Below the pieces are notes generated by a model. It was not told the DNA's origin. It saw only the letters and a list, made by a program, of their open reading frames with translations, and did not search any database. A stretch of 64,000 bases of DNA, taken from assembly GCA_019112895.1 (NCBI GenBank), contig DXIM01000062.1:1-64000 (forward strand). The letters are read 5' to 3'. The stretch comes from Candidatus Stackebrandtia faecavium (GTDB lineage Bacteria > Actinomycetota > Actinomycetes > Mycobacteriales > Micromonosporaceae). The position numbers and the translations under genes are program-made. This document shows positions 18,338 through 27,664 of this stretch, in pieces (within the stretch, counting starts at the first letter, position 1; every line of letters begins with the position of its first letter).

Positions 18338-19375
18338 ATGCACACCTTGAACCTTCCGCAACGCCTGAGACTCATCGCTACTGCGGGGGCGCAGGCGCAG
18401 GACTGGAATGCTGTGGGACCGCCTGACCCGTCACCGGACGTACCGTCCGGCGACCAGGCCGCGCAGATCCTCCGGAAACGTTTCAAAGTCGCCCAGTCGG
18501 ACGCGACCGCCGCGGCACAGGCGAGGCCGGACCCCGGCGAGGATCCGGAACTGTGGTGGGTGCTCGAACGCTGTTATAAACAGATCGTCACGGGTATGGG
18601 CAGCCCCGATATGATCAAGTGGCCGCCGTTTCCCGCCGAGAAATGGGGACTCAAGGGTCGGTTCGTTTACATATATGCACTGCTGAGCGCCCTTCCACGC
18701 ACAATGGAATACTTTACGCAGCGCGGTATTCCAGAATCGATGATCAACGAGACCTTCGCCGACCTCGCCGAGAAACTACGACTCGACCGAGATCGTGTGG
18801 CGCTGCCCGGATTGGGAAAATCACTGTGGTTCACCCTGCACTTCAAAGGGGCGCTATACCAATTGGGGCGGCTGCAGTTCGCGATGGAATCGCTTCGCGA
18901 AGAACTGGCCACCGGCGACCATAAGCCCGACGAGCTCACCTTGGGCATGCACATCCGCGCGGAGGGCGGCGGACTCGATCCGGTAGCGGTCGTCGATTCC
19001 GTGGCACGGGCCGACGAGTTCTTCACCACGCACTTCCCGGAACTGTACGACGCTCCCCCGCTGTACACGTGCACGTCGTGGCTGCTGGACCCTCAGCTGC
19101 GGGAGTTCCTGCGCCCGGATTCCAACATCGCCCGCTTCCAGGACATGTTCGAGCTACTGCCCGCGGCTGCGGATGCTGGGACAGAAGGAAATCGCAACGT
19201 GCTGCTTTTCGTGTTCAATATCGAGGGTTCATACAATCCGGCCACACTCCCCCGAAACACCACTTTGGAAAAACATCTCGCCGACGGCCTCGCACAGGGA
19301 CGGCAGTGGCAGATGCGTACGGGATTCCTATCGAAGGACTCCAACAGTTTCAAAGCGGCATCACTGCGCCGCTAG
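18338..19375 (+). CDS. acyltransferase-fold protein (NAT_N plus GNAT-like C-terminal domain)
   Basis: About 345 residues from the ATG at 18338; an in-frame ATG lies at 18317. The N-terminal helical part (RLRLIATAGAQAQDW to PPFPAEKWGLKGRFVYIYALLSALPRTMEYF) and the later beta-rich part (GMHIRAEGGGLDPVAVVDSVARADEFFTTHFPE; FTCTSWLLD-like YTCTSWLLDPQLREFL) match proteins described as acyltransferase-domain proteins with a GNAT-like C-terminal domain. Substrate is unknown. Its 3' end overlaps the converging hydrolase gene by 15 bp. Confidence 0.7.
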   Translation: MHTLNLPQRLRLIATAGAQAQDWNAVGPPDPSPDVPSGDQAAQILRKRFKVAQSDATAAAQARPDPGEDPELWWVLERCYKQIVTGMGSPDMIKWPPFPAEKWGLKGRFVYIYALLSALPRTMEYFTQRGIPESMINETFADLAEKLRLDRDRVALPGLGKSLWFTLHFKGALYQLGRLQFAMESLREELATGDHKPDELTLGMHIRAEGGGLDPVAVVDSVARADEFFTTHFPELYDAPPLYTCTSWLLDPQLREFLRPDSNIARFQDMFELLPAAADAGTEGNRNVLLFVFNIEGSYNPATLPRNTTLEKHLADGLAQGRQWQMRTGFLSKDSNSFKAASLRR

Positions 19376-20203
19376 ACCGGCCGCGTCGGCCATCCGGACG
19401 AACGCGTCGATGACCGGATCACCCGCAACCAAATCCAGGTCGTTATGGCCGGCGCCGGAGACCACCACGACCTCGACCTGCGAACTGGTTTCCGCCAGGC
19501 TGATCACGTCGCGGCTCTGCTGAGCGGGCACGATGTCGTCCGCGGTGCCGTACGCCACCACCATCGGCACGGACACCTCACGCACGTTGCGCGCCACCGG
19601 ATACACGTCACGCATGAGTGCCCGCACCGGCAGGCCCGGATATATGTGTTCGCCTACCGCGGGAAGGTCGATGAACGGCGACCGCAGCAACATGCCGGCA
19701 GGTTTCCGCACCGTCGCCAAGTGCGATACGACTCCGGTTCCGAGGCTTTCACCGAAGTACAAGACCGAGCCCGCGGCGATGCCGGCATCCCCGGTTACCC
19801 AGTCGTGGGCGGCCTCGGCGTCTCGATACAGCCCCTCCTGCGTCGGCGAACCGGCATTACCGCCGTAGCCGCGATAATCGAACTGCAACACGTGGAAACC
19901 GCGGGTAGACAGCTTCGAGGCCAAGATCGTGCGTCCACCACGATGACCAGCATTGCCGTTGGCGATGAGTACGGCAGCTTCGCGGTCCGGCCCCTGAGGT
20001 TCCCACCACCAGCCGTCGAGATCGATTCCATCCTCTGTGTGCAGTACGACGTCACGCGCGCCCGACGGAGTCTCGGGGCGCTGCGTATCGGGGAAATAGA
20101 TCAACTTGCGCTGCATGGACCACATCACCGCCACGACCATAACAATCACGACGACGAGTACCGCCACTACTTTTAGCCAACGCGGAAGCGCCATGCGTAA
20201 CAT
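19361..20203 (-). CDS. membrane-anchored alpha/beta hydrolase (Bem46/ABHD13-like)
   Basis: Serine hydrolase of about 280 residues anchored by an N-terminal helix (VVAVLVVVIVMVVAVMW). The fold is supported by the oxyanion region IANGNAGHRGGR, FDYRGYGGNAG, the nucleophile elbow GESLG, an aspartate in AYGTADDIVP and the histidine in SGAGHNDL. The order matches the Bem46/ABHD13 group, whose substrates are generally unknown. The frame is open 28 codons further upstream, but that part has no coding character; ATGs at 20203 and 20194 are plausible starts. Confidence 0.88.
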   Translation of the reverse strand: MLRMALPRWLKVVAVLVVVIVMVVAVMWSMQRKLIYFPDTQRPETPSGARDVVLHTEDGIDLDGWWWEPQGPDREAAVLIANGNAGHRGGRTILASKLSTRGFHVLQFDYRGYGGNAGSPTQEGLYRDAEAAHDWVTGDAGIAAGSVLYFGESLGTGVVSHLATVRKPAGMLLRSPFIDLPAVGEHIYPGLPVRALMRDVYPVARNVREVSVPMVVAYGTADDIVPAQQSRDVISLAETSSQVEVVVVSGAGHNDLDLVAGDPVIDAFVRMADAAGLAAQ

Positions 20204-20302
20204 TGTCGCGCTTGGCATGCCGGTGGCGCCAGCGATACGACCCCACGACACGAAAACGGGACGACTCCATCTCCTCCGCACATCCATGCCGAGACAAGCT
20301 CT

Positions 20303-21055
20303 ATGGTCGAAAACGTGTCCCGTTATGAAGAACTCACCGACCTAGACCAAGCCACTCTCATCGATCGGTATGCGCCGCCTTCCGATGTCGATTCATGGCT
20401 ACGCATAAACATGGTTTCCAGCATCGACGGTGCGGTCGAAGTAGATGGCGCGTCTCACCAGCTCTCCTCGGCCGATGACATGCGGGTGTTCAAGGTGCTG
20501 CGGATGCTGTGCGACGTGCTGATCACCGGGGCGGGCACGGTGCGCGCGGATGGATACCGTCCCGTGAAGATGGCTTCCGAGCGGCTCGAATGGCGCCGCG
20601 CGCACGGGCGCAGCGACCATCCGACCATGGCCGTTGTGACCCGCGACGCGAACCTGGCCCTGGACGCGCCCTTGTTTACTGCGTCGCCGGTCCCGCCGAT
20701 CGTGATCACCTGCGCCGCCGCGCCGAAGGAACGCCGTGACGCGCTTTCGCGTGTGGCGCAAGTACTCGTCGCCGGCGACGAGACCGTCGACTTCGCGCAG
20801 GCGCAACAACATCTGCACGACAGTGGACTGACGCAGCAGTTGTGCGAGGGCGGCCCGCACATCCTCGGCGAATTGACTGCGGCCGATCTCATCGACGAGA
20901 TGTGCTTCACGTTGTCGCCAACCATGGCCGGCGCTGGATCGGGCCGGATCACGGCGGGGCCACGTTCCCCGTTGCGGCACATGGATTTGGCGCACATCAT
21001 TCATGCCAACGGGAACCTGCTGCTGCGTTACACCCGCGCTCGCGAAACCGCATAG
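20303..21055 (+). CDS. RibD C-terminal-like pyrimidine reductase family protein
   Basis: A 250-residue protein of the DHFR-like RibD C-terminal family. The diagnostic segments are INMVSSIDGAVEVDG (substrate strand), DVLITGAGTVRADGY (NADPH-binding) and LCEGGPHILGELTAADLIDEM. Bona fide RibD reduces a riboflavin precursor after deamination; this protein has no deaminase domain and no riboflavin genes nearby, so it may be a stand-alone reductase or a paralogue with another substrate. Confidence 0.85.
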   Translation: MVENVSRYEELTDLDQATLIDRYAPPSDVDSWLRINMVSSIDGAVEVDGASHQLSSADDMRVFKVLRMLCDVLITGAGTVRADGYRPVKMASERLEWRRAHGRSDHPTMAVVTRDANLALDAPLFTASPVPPIVITCAAAPKERRDALSRVAQVLVAGDETVDFAQAQQHLHDSGLTQQLCEGGPHILGELTAADLIDEMCFTLSPTMAGAGSGRITAGPRSPLRHMDLAHIIHANGNLLLRYTRARETA

Positions 21056-21155
21056 CCACAGTGACGTCGCCCGAGCGGGTCAGCCCAGAGTGCAGGAACA
21101 ACCCGGATGACGCCGACCTGCAGTTGTGTCGTGGGCACCTGCCATGATGGTCGCT

Positions 21156-22895
21156 ATGGCAGGTGAAACGCACGAGACCGACACAGTCGTCGGGCGCGTC
21201 CTGGGCACGCAGGACGCCACTCCCCTTACGTTCTGGGTGGCCGTAGACCCGGGTCAATACCTCCAGCTCGACGACGTCGTCGTAACGAACCGCGCGCTAC
21301 CCGGTCACGAGCCCGTCACCGTTTCCGGTGTCATCACCGCGGTCAGGGCACGGCACGAGGGGGCGCAATACGACTCGGATGTTTTCGACATCTCCGACGG
21401 TCACCTTCCCGCCCAGGTCCAGGAGGCCGCCGAAGTGACGGTGACGCGCGTGGAACCGGAGATATTCGTACCGCCCCGTCCCGGTGATGTCGTGTCCCGA
21501 GCGACCGGCGCAGACCGGGAATCGGCGCTGTATTTCGATCAGATGACGCGCCAGATCCCGCTGGGCTACTCCCGCGACAACGAGCCGGTCTTCTTGAACG
21601 CCGACTTCCTCGACGGCACGCGCGGTGCGCATGTATCGATATCGGGTATCTCGGGCATCGCCACGAAGACAAGCTTCGCGACATGGCTGTTGTACAGCAT
21701 GCTGCATTCAGGGTGCCTGGGCACTGAGGCGGTGAACACCAAAGCCCTCATCTTCAACGTCAAGGGCGAAGACCTGCTGCTGTTGGATCACGAAAACAAC
21801 CAGACCGATGATCAACTGCGCGAGGCTTACGGGCGCCTGGGTCTTAAGGCCGGAGCGTTCGAATCGGTGAAGGTCCTTGCGCCGCCGCGGCCCGGCGACC
21901 CGAACGGGGTACCGGATGTCGCGTGCCGCACCAGCGGTGTCGATGCATTCTATTGGACGCTGGGCCAGTTCTGCAGCCACCGCCTGTTGCCGTTCGTCTT
22001 CGCTGACGCCGATGATGAACGGCAGCAGTACACGATGGTGGTTCAGCAGGTGGCCGCGAAGCTGCAGCGTGAGGCAAAAGCCAAAAACGACGGCGGCGTG
22101 GTGCTCGACGGCGAGCTCGTCGGCTCCTATGGGGAACTTGTCGACCTTCTATTGGATAGGTTGTCCAACGAGGAAACCCGCGGTCAATGGGCGGGAACCG
22201 CGGTTGGACAGGGCACCGTCAATGCCTTCATCCGCCGCCTTATCTCGTCCACCAGAGACATCGGACGGCTGGTACGCGGAGATCTGCCGCCGGGCGGCGC
22301 ACACGGTGTATCCGGCAGCAACGAAGCGCAAGTCACGGTCGTGGATCTGCACAATCTTCCAGAAAGGGCGCAGCGTTTCGTCGTCGGCGTCACGTTGTCG
22401 TCCCAGTTCGAGGAGAAGGAGAAATCCGGCACGGCACGCCCTCTCCAATTCGTTGTCCTGGACGAACTGAATAAGTACGCACCGAAGGACGGCAGTAGCC
22501 CGATCAAGGAGATCCTGCTCGACATCGCCGAACGGGGGCGTTCGTTGGGCATCATCTTGGTCGGCGCACAACAGACCGCCAGCGAGGTCGAGCGGCGGAT
22601 CGCCGCCAACAGCGCTGTGCGCGTCGTCGGCAGGCTCGATCCGGCCGAGGCCGGGCGGGCCGAATACGGTTTTTTGGCTGCGGCGCAACGGCAACGCGCG
22701 GTGATGGCAAAACCGGGAACCATGTTCGTGGCTCAGCCGGAACTGCCGATACCGCTCGTCGTCAACTTCCCGTTCCCTTCCTGGGCGACCCGCCCGGCCG
22801 AAGCGAAGGCGCCGCCAGCTAGCGCCGCCAGGTCGGCGACTCAAAGCATCGATCCATTCGAGCTCATCGAAAACGATGATGACATTCCTTTTTGA
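21156..22895 (+). CDS. herA: HerA-like hexameric ATPase/translocase
   Basis: About 579 residues, with possible starts at 21144, 21147 and 21156. An N-terminal HAS-barrel-like region (VGRVLGTQDATPLTFWVAV) precedes a FtsK/HerA-type ATPase core. The Walker A position reads GISGIATKTS at about 164-173, with threonine where the last P-loop glycine is usual. Walker B is FVVLDELNKY, and the sensor/arginine-finger part is GAQQTASEVERR and NSAVRVVGRLDPAEAG. HerA works with NurA to unwind and resect DNA ends alongside Mre11-Rad50. It lies 70 bp upstream of sbcD, with sbcC and a NurA-like gene following. Confidence 0.85.
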   Translation: MAGETHETDTVVGRVLGTQDATPLTFWVAVDPGQYLQLDDVVVTNRALPGHEPVTVSGVITAVRARHEGAQYDSDVFDISDGHLPAQVQEAAEVTVTRVEPEIFVPPRPGDVVSRATGADRESALYFDQMTRQIPLGYSRDNEPVFLNADFLDGTRGAHVSISGISGIATKTSFATWLLYSMLHSGCLGTEAVNTKALIFNVKGEDLLLLDHENNQTDDQLREAYGRLGLKAGAFESVKVLAPPRPGDPNGVPDVACRTSGVDAFYWTLGQFCSHRLLPFVFADADDERQQYTMVVQQVAAKLQREAKAKNDGGVVLDGELVGSYGELVDLLLDRLSNEETRGQWAGTAVGQGTVNAFIRRLISSTRDIGRLVRGDLPPGGAHGVSGSNEAQVTVVDLHNLPERAQRFVVGVTLSSQFEEKEKSGTARPLQFVVLDELNKYAPKDGSSPIKEILLDIAERGRSLGIILVGAQQTASEVERRIAANSAVRVVGRLDPAEAGRAEYGFLAAAQRQRAVMAKPGTMFVAQPELPIPLVVNFPFPSWATRPAEAKAPPASAARSATQSIDPFELIENDDDIPF

Positions 22896-22965
22896 TCAGA
22901 TCGACGGCTCGGCAAAGCTCGGACCCAATAGCTAGGCTCGACGACAAACCAGGGGGCACGCGACT

Positions 22966-24135
22966 GTGCGTATTCTTCACACTTCCGACTGGCATATCGG
23001 CGCCACGTTGAAGGGCCAATCCCGAATGGCCGAACAAAAAGCCGTCTTCGCCGAACTCGTTGAGCTCGCGCAGGCGCAACAGCCCGACCTGGTCATCGTG
23101 GCCGGTGACCTGTTCGAGACCCCGACTCCGGGCGCGGCGGCGCAAAAACTCCTGGTGCAGACGCTCAGCGACCTGCGCGAGACCGGAGCCGATGTGGTCG
23201 CCGTAGCGGGTAATCACGACCACGGCAGGGCCATCGACGCGCTTCGCACATGGGCCAACGCCGCCGGGATCACACTTCGGGGGACGATCGGGCGCGCCGA
23301 GGACCACCTGATCCGCGGGACCACTCGGGACGGGGAAGACTGGCGATGCGCGGCCCTGCCGTTCGTGTCGCAACGGTATGCGGTGCGCGCCACCGAGCTG
23401 TTCAGTCTCAGTCCCGCCGAGACCGGACAGTCTTATGCGGATCATATCCGCCGCCTGGTCGCAGCGTTGTCGACGTCGTTCTCAGCCGAGTCGGTCAACC
23501 TCATCACAGGTCACCTCACGGTCGTGGGCGGCAAGATCGGCGGTGGGGAACGCGAAGTGCACACGGTCGCCGATTATGCGGTCCCGGCCACGATCTTCCC
23601 GGCGTCGACGCATTACGTCGCCTTGGGACACATACATCGACAACAGCAGATCCCCGGCGGTTGCCCGATCCGGTACAGCGGTGCGCCATTCGCCGTCGAT
23701 TTCGGCGAAGAGACCTACACGCCCGGCGCCGTACTGGTCGATGTCACGCGCAACACCCCTGCCCGCGCGCGGCACGTACCTATCGAGGCCGCGGTACCGC
23801 TACGCACGCTGCGGGGAACCCTCGAACAGCTTCACGACGCGGACAACGACGAGCGCGGTTGGCTACGAGTTTTCGTGGATGAGAAGCCGCGAGCCGGTCT
23901 ACGGGAGGAAGTCCAAGAATTGTTCCCCAATGCACTGTCGATCCAGATCGATCCCGGCCGGATGCCAAACCGTAAGCAAAGGCCCTTGACCACACGGATC
24001 GGCCGTAGCCCCCACGAGCTGTTTCGCGACTTCCTTTCAGAACGCGGCCACGACGATCCGGCCGTGCTGGCATTGTTCGACGAGCTTCATGACCAGGTCG
24101 CTTCAGCGCCATCCGAGGATAAGGAGTCCGCCTGA
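22966..24135 (+). CDS. sbcD: exonuclease SbcCD subunit D (Mre11-like)
   Basis: Metallophosphoesterase nuclease subunit of SbcCD, 389 residues, starting at a GTG. All Mre11 phosphoesterase motifs are visible: HTSDWHIG near the N-terminus, VAGDLFE, AGNHDHG, ITGHLTV and LGHIHR. These supply the dimanganese ligands. The stop overlaps the sbcC start as TGATG, giving balanced synthesis of the complex. Confidence 0.97.
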   Translation: MRILHTSDWHIGATLKGQSRMAEQKAVFAELVELAQAQQPDLVIVAGDLFETPTPGAAAQKLLVQTLSDLRETGADVVAVAGNHDHGRAIDALRTWANAAGITLRGTIGRAEDHLIRGTTRDGEDWRCAALPFVSQRYAVRATELFSLSPAETGQSYADHIRRLVAALSTSFSAESVNLITGHLTVVGGKIGGGEREVHTVADYAVPATIFPASTHYVALGHIHRQQQIPGGCPIRYSGAPFAVDFGEETYTPGAVLVDVTRNTPARARHVPIEAAVPLRTLRGTLEQLHDADNDERGWLRVFVDEKPRAGLREEVQELFPNALSIQIDPGRMPNRKQRPLTTRIGRSPHELFRDFLSERGHDDPAVLALFDELHDQVASAPSEDKESA

Positions 24136-26594
24136 TGCGTCCGCTGCTGATCAACCTCGACGGCTTCGGTGCCTTCTCCCAACCCAGTGTCGTCGACCTC
24201 ACCGACGTGGATTTCTTTGCTCTGGTGGGACCGACCGGGGCCGGAAAATCCACCATCTTGGACGCGATCTGCTTCGCCCTCTACGGTAAGGCGCCTCGAT
24301 GGAACCACAGTGTCGCCTATGCCCTGGCACCGTCGGCCACGACCGGAAAGGTGCGGCTGGTCTTCTCCGCCAACGGCGGCACCTATGTCGCGACCCGAAT
24401 CGCTAAGCGCGCCAAAGACGGGAAGGTCAAGACCGATAAGGCGGCCCTTGAACGATTGCCGGCCGACCTCACCGCGACCGATATGGCCGAGCTGGACTCG
24501 TTGATCGGTACTTCCCTGGCCGCCTCGCCCAAGCAGGTCGACGAGGCGGTCGAACGCGTGCTGGGCTTGCGCTACGAGGAATTCATCAAGTGTGTGCTAC
24601 TGCCGCAGGGCGACTTCGCGCAGTTCCTGCACTCGAAGCCAGCCGATCGCAAGCAGATCCTCAAAAAGATCCTCGGCCATGGCGAATACGACAAGATCCA
24701 GACCGCGGCCGGCGAGCGCAAGAACAAGGCGGAGGCGGTGCTCGCGCACATCGAACGCCAACTGTCGGAGCTGCCCGATATCGGCAACGACGACATCGTA
24801 ACCGCAGCACAAACGGTTACCGATCGGCAAAAACTCCAGGCCGAGATCGAGTCGCGCATCCCGGCTCTGGATGAGCTCAAGCAACGCGCCGACGACGCAG
24901 CCGAGGCCCTGCGACAGTTGGACGAAGAACAGGCGCTGCTGACGTACATCAAGCAGCCCACCGATGTGGCAGCGTTGGCGCACGACCTCGAACGGGCGCG
25001 CGAGGAGCACGCGACCGCGCAGGACGACCATGCCGCGGCTGAAAGAGCCGAGGAACGACTACGCCACAGCAGCGACAGCGTCGATGTCGCGCGCTATGCG
25101 CAGCTGAAACTGTGGCACGAACAGGTTGCGGACCTGGCTGAGAAACTGCGCCAGGGCGAAGTCTGGACCGACAACCGGCGCCGGTTGATCGACGAAGCGC
25201 AACAGCGCGTCGATGCCGCCTCGGCCGCGGTGACCGACGCCGAGACGGCATATGAATCGGCACAACTGTCCAACCTGGTTGGTTCGATTCTGCCGAGCGT
25301 CGAGGTCGGCGCCGCGTGTCCGGTGTGCGCGCAAACGGTTCCGCACGCACCCTCTGCCCGGCCCGCACCCGAACTGGACCAAGCTCGGGCCGGACTGCGC
25401 GACGCGCGTCAGCGGCTCGAGGAGGCCACGAAGGAGCGCGACCACCACAGCAATAAGCTCGCCGGTTTCCTCGATTCCAAGGCGGAGAAGGAACACGAAT
25501 TGGAGTCGCTGCGACAGCGGCTCATCGGAGTCGACGATCAAGCCACTGTAGAGGAGAAGCTCGCGCAAGCGGAACGCGATAAGAAGCAGCTTGCCGACGC
25601 CAGTGTGGCCCTCAAGCATGCGCGTAGCGTCCAACAACGCAAGGACAGGGCCGTCAAGGACGCGGAACGACGATTCCAACAGGAGTGGGAGAAGTTCGAC
25701 CACCACCGCGATCGCGTCGCCGCGCTGCAACCGCCGAGTACCGACCGCACCGACCTGGCCTCTTCGTGGCAGGCGCTGTGCACGTGGGCGCAGGATCAAC
25801 TAGAGGTACGCCAGGACACAAGACGCGCACGGAATCAGGATGTGTCGCAGCTCGACACCAAACTGCGCACGGTCCACAACGCGCTTTTCGGGGTGTTCGC
25901 GCAATACGAGGTCACGCCGCCACGCGGCACCGATCCGGACGGTTCGCAACACCTGGAAACCGCCAAGGACTCGGTCCGCGAAGCGGAATCCAGACTCGAA
26001 AGGCTAAGGGCGCAACACCGACAAATCATCGACCTACGCGATGACCAGGCGGCACACGCACGTGAGGCCCAGATAGCCAAGCAGCTGCACCAGCATCTCA
26101 ATGCCCGTCACTTCATCAACTGGCTCCTCGAGGAGGCCGTAGCCGAGCTTGTCGCCGGCGCCTCGCAGATCCTGTTGCGACTGTCATCGGAACGATACGA
26201 ACTGGACTATTCGCCGGAGTCCCACGATTTCTATGTCGTCGACCACCACGACGGCGGCATGCAGCGACCGGTGCGCACGTTGTCGGGCGGCGAGACGTTC
26301 GCCGCGTCGCTCGCCCTTGCGCTGGCGCTGTCCGACCAGCTGGCCGGTCTGTCGTCCAAGGGGGCGGCGTTGGAATCGATCCTCCTCGACGAAGGCTTCG
26401 GCACCCTCGATTCAGCCACTTTGGACCAGGTCGCTGCCAACCTGGAGTCGCTGGCCGGTTCGAAGGGCCGCATGGTCGGTGTCGTCACACATGTCCAGGC
26501 CCTCGCGGAACGCATACCGGTGCGTTTCGAAATCAGTCGCGACGTTCACGGATCGCATGTGCACCGCTCCTCCGACGAGGTACCGCATCTGTAA
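24135..26594 (+). CDS. sbcC: exonuclease SbcCD subunit C (Rad50-like SMC ATPase)
   Basis: ATPase and coiled-coil tether for SbcD, 819 residues, shorter than E. coli SbcC as is usual in actinobacteria. Walker A GPTGAGKST is at 32-40. Two long heptad-rich coiled coils flank a zinc hook CPVC at about 395-398. The ABC signature LSGGETFAASLAL and Walker B ILLDEGFGTLD are near the C-terminus. The complex processes DNA ends and hairpins. The NurA-like gene starts 26 bp downstream. Confidence 0.97.
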   Translation: MRPLLINLDGFGAFSQPSVVDLTDVDFFALVGPTGAGKSTILDAICFALYGKAPRWNHSVAYALAPSATTGKVRLVFSANGGTYVATRIAKRAKDGKVKTDKAALERLPADLTATDMAELDSLIGTSLAASPKQVDEAVERVLGLRYEEFIKCVLLPQGDFAQFLHSKPADRKQILKKILGHGEYDKIQTAAGERKNKAEAVLAHIERQLSELPDIGNDDIVTAAQTVTDRQKLQAEIESRIPALDELKQRADDAAEALRQLDEEQALLTYIKQPTDVAALAHDLERAREEHATAQDDHAAAERAEERLRHSSDSVDVARYAQLKLWHEQVADLAEKLRQGEVWTDNRRRLIDEAQQRVDAASAAVTDAETAYESAQLSNLVGSILPSVEVGAACPVCAQTVPHAPSARPAPELDQARAGLRDARQRLEEATKERDHHSNKLAGFLDSKAEKEHELESLRQRLIGVDDQATVEEKLAQAERDKKQLADASVALKHARSVQQRKDRAVKDAERRFQQEWEKFDHHRDRVAALQPPSTDRTDLASSWQALCTWAQDQLEVRQDTRRARNQDVSQLDTKLRTVHNALFGVFAQYEVTPPRGTDPDGSQHLETAKDSVREAESRLERLRAQHRQIIDLRDDQAAHAREAQIAKQLHQHLNARHFINWLLEEAVAELVAGASQILLRLSSERYELDYSPESHDFYVVDHHDGGMQRPVRTLSGGETFAASLALALALSDQLAGLSSKGAALESILLDEGFGTLDSATLDQVAANLESLAGSKGRMVGVVTHVQALAERIPVRFEISRDVHGSHVHRSSDEVPHL

Positions 26595-26620
26595 CCGGAC
26601 CAAGAGAAAGCGAGCACATC

Positions 26621-27595
26621 GTGCGTATCACCGTCAGCGCGTGGGATCCCAGCTACGCCGATTCCTCGGAGTCCATGGTTCACGCGAACAAAGCCCAGCT
26701 CGAGCTGGGCCTGGAGCTAGTACCGCATGACTGGGCACCGATCGACCCGCCGTCGACAACACCGGCGCCTCCCCGCGTGCTCGTCGTCGACGGTGTCCGC
26801 CGGTTGGATGCCCGGGTCGACATCGCGGTGGACGAGCGCTCGCCTCAGGCTGGCCTGTGCGCGTCGTACGCAGCCGGCGTCGTGGTGTGCACCCTCGCTG
26901 AGAAAACCCCGGCCGCACGCCTAGACACGAGCCTGATCGAACGGGGCCTGTTCAGTCAGGAGCCAGGTGACGGCATGCATGCCGGCCGGCTCGCACACTA
27001 TGTTCCACGCAGGGTGGTCGCCACGGATCCTGCAGACTTGATCAACGCTGTCCAGGATCGGCTCACCGCTTTGGAGGCCAAGGTTTCGATGCAGGCCGAC
27101 CCAGGCGAATCGGACCTGCTCGTTCTCGATGGCGCCTTGCGCGGCCGAGCGCACATACCCGGAGCAGTCGGCTACATCAAATCTCACCAACGCTCTTACC
27201 TACCGGACGAGCTGCATTCGGTCGTGGGCGGACTGTCCGCTGGCCAACGCACGCCGGTTTTCGGCCTCACGACTACCTGGAAGCGGCACTCGTGGTATCT
27301 GCGGCTCCCGGGTGGTGGGGACGGCGCGTGGGCCGGGATCGCGCGATTGGAAGCTTCCGCCGACTTGACTGTGTCCGCGGTAACGGCGCTTGCGGACGCC
27401 TCGGCACGTGTGTTGCCGCGGCTGGCTTCGGCGCCACATAAGGATCCGCGGGCGCCGCAGAACTTGACACCCATCGCGGGTTTGGAGCGCGCATTGCGCA
27501 TGAAACTGGGTGATCCGGCGCTGCTGCTGCGACGCCTGCGCGCAAGTTCACATCCCGGTGGACCGACCGCGTCGACGAGCAGTGCTATGTTGTGA
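26621..27595 (+). CDS. nurA: NurA-like 5'-3' nuclease
   Basis: A 324-residue protein starting at GTG. It shows the NurA arrangement. Strand one ends in VLVVDGVRRLDARV (D57 in the DG motif). A second acidic motif, LLVLDGALRG, has D170. The lysine motif GAVGYIKSHQRSYL has K187, and a C-terminal segment HSWYLRLPGG is followed by WAGIARLE. These fit the RNase H-like NurA nuclease, which pairs with HerA. The assignment rests on motif order plus the herA-sbcD-sbcC context rather than on strong overall similarity. Its stop is 2 nt before a Trp leader peptide. Confidence 0.75.
   Translation: MRITVSAWDPSYADSSESMVHANKAQLELGLELVPHDWAPIDPPSTTPAPPRVLVVDGVRRLDARVDIAVDERSPQAGLCASYAAGVVVCTLAEKTPAARLDTSLIERGLFSQEPGDGMHAGRLAHYVPRRVVATDPADLINAVQDRLTALEAKVSMQADPGESDLLVLDGALRGRAHIPGAVGYIKSHQRSYLPDELHSVVGGLSAGQRTPVFGLTTTWKRHSWYLRLPGGGDGAWAGIARLEASADLTVSAVTALADASARVLPRLASAPHKDPRAPQNLTPIAGLERALRMKLGDPALLLRRLRASSHPGGPTASTSSAML
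27583..27591 (+). promoter_or_regulatory. extended -10 promoter for the trpS leader, inside the end of nurA
   Basis: TGC followed by TATGTT is an extended -10 element. The expected transcription start about 7 nt on falls at 27598, the A of the leader-peptide ATG, which would make the leader mRNA leaderless. The -35 position has only a weak CCGACC. Transcription from the upstream repair operon could also run through. Confidence 0.4.
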
Positions 27596-27597
27596 AC

Positions 27598-27648
27598 ATG
27601 CATCTGACAACGAAACGCGTGTGGTGGTCGTCCCCGGACGACCGTTGA
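27598..27648 (+). CDS. trpS leader peptide with tandem Trp codons
   Basis: A 16-residue open frame, MHLTTKRVWWSSPDDR, with adjacent TGG TGG codons at 27622-27627. It lies between nurA and trpS and is followed by overlapping hairpins, the layout of a ribosome-mediated attenuator. When charged tRNA-Trp is scarce, the ribosome should stall at the Trp codons and block hairpin 1:2 (27626-27643). Segment GGACGACCG can then pair with CGGGCTGTCC downstream and prevent the terminator. The start is 2 nt after the nurA stop with no obvious Shine-Dalgarno. Confidence 0.85.
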   Translation: MHLTTKRVWWSSPDDR

Positions 27649-27664
27649 TGCATACATTCTTTCC

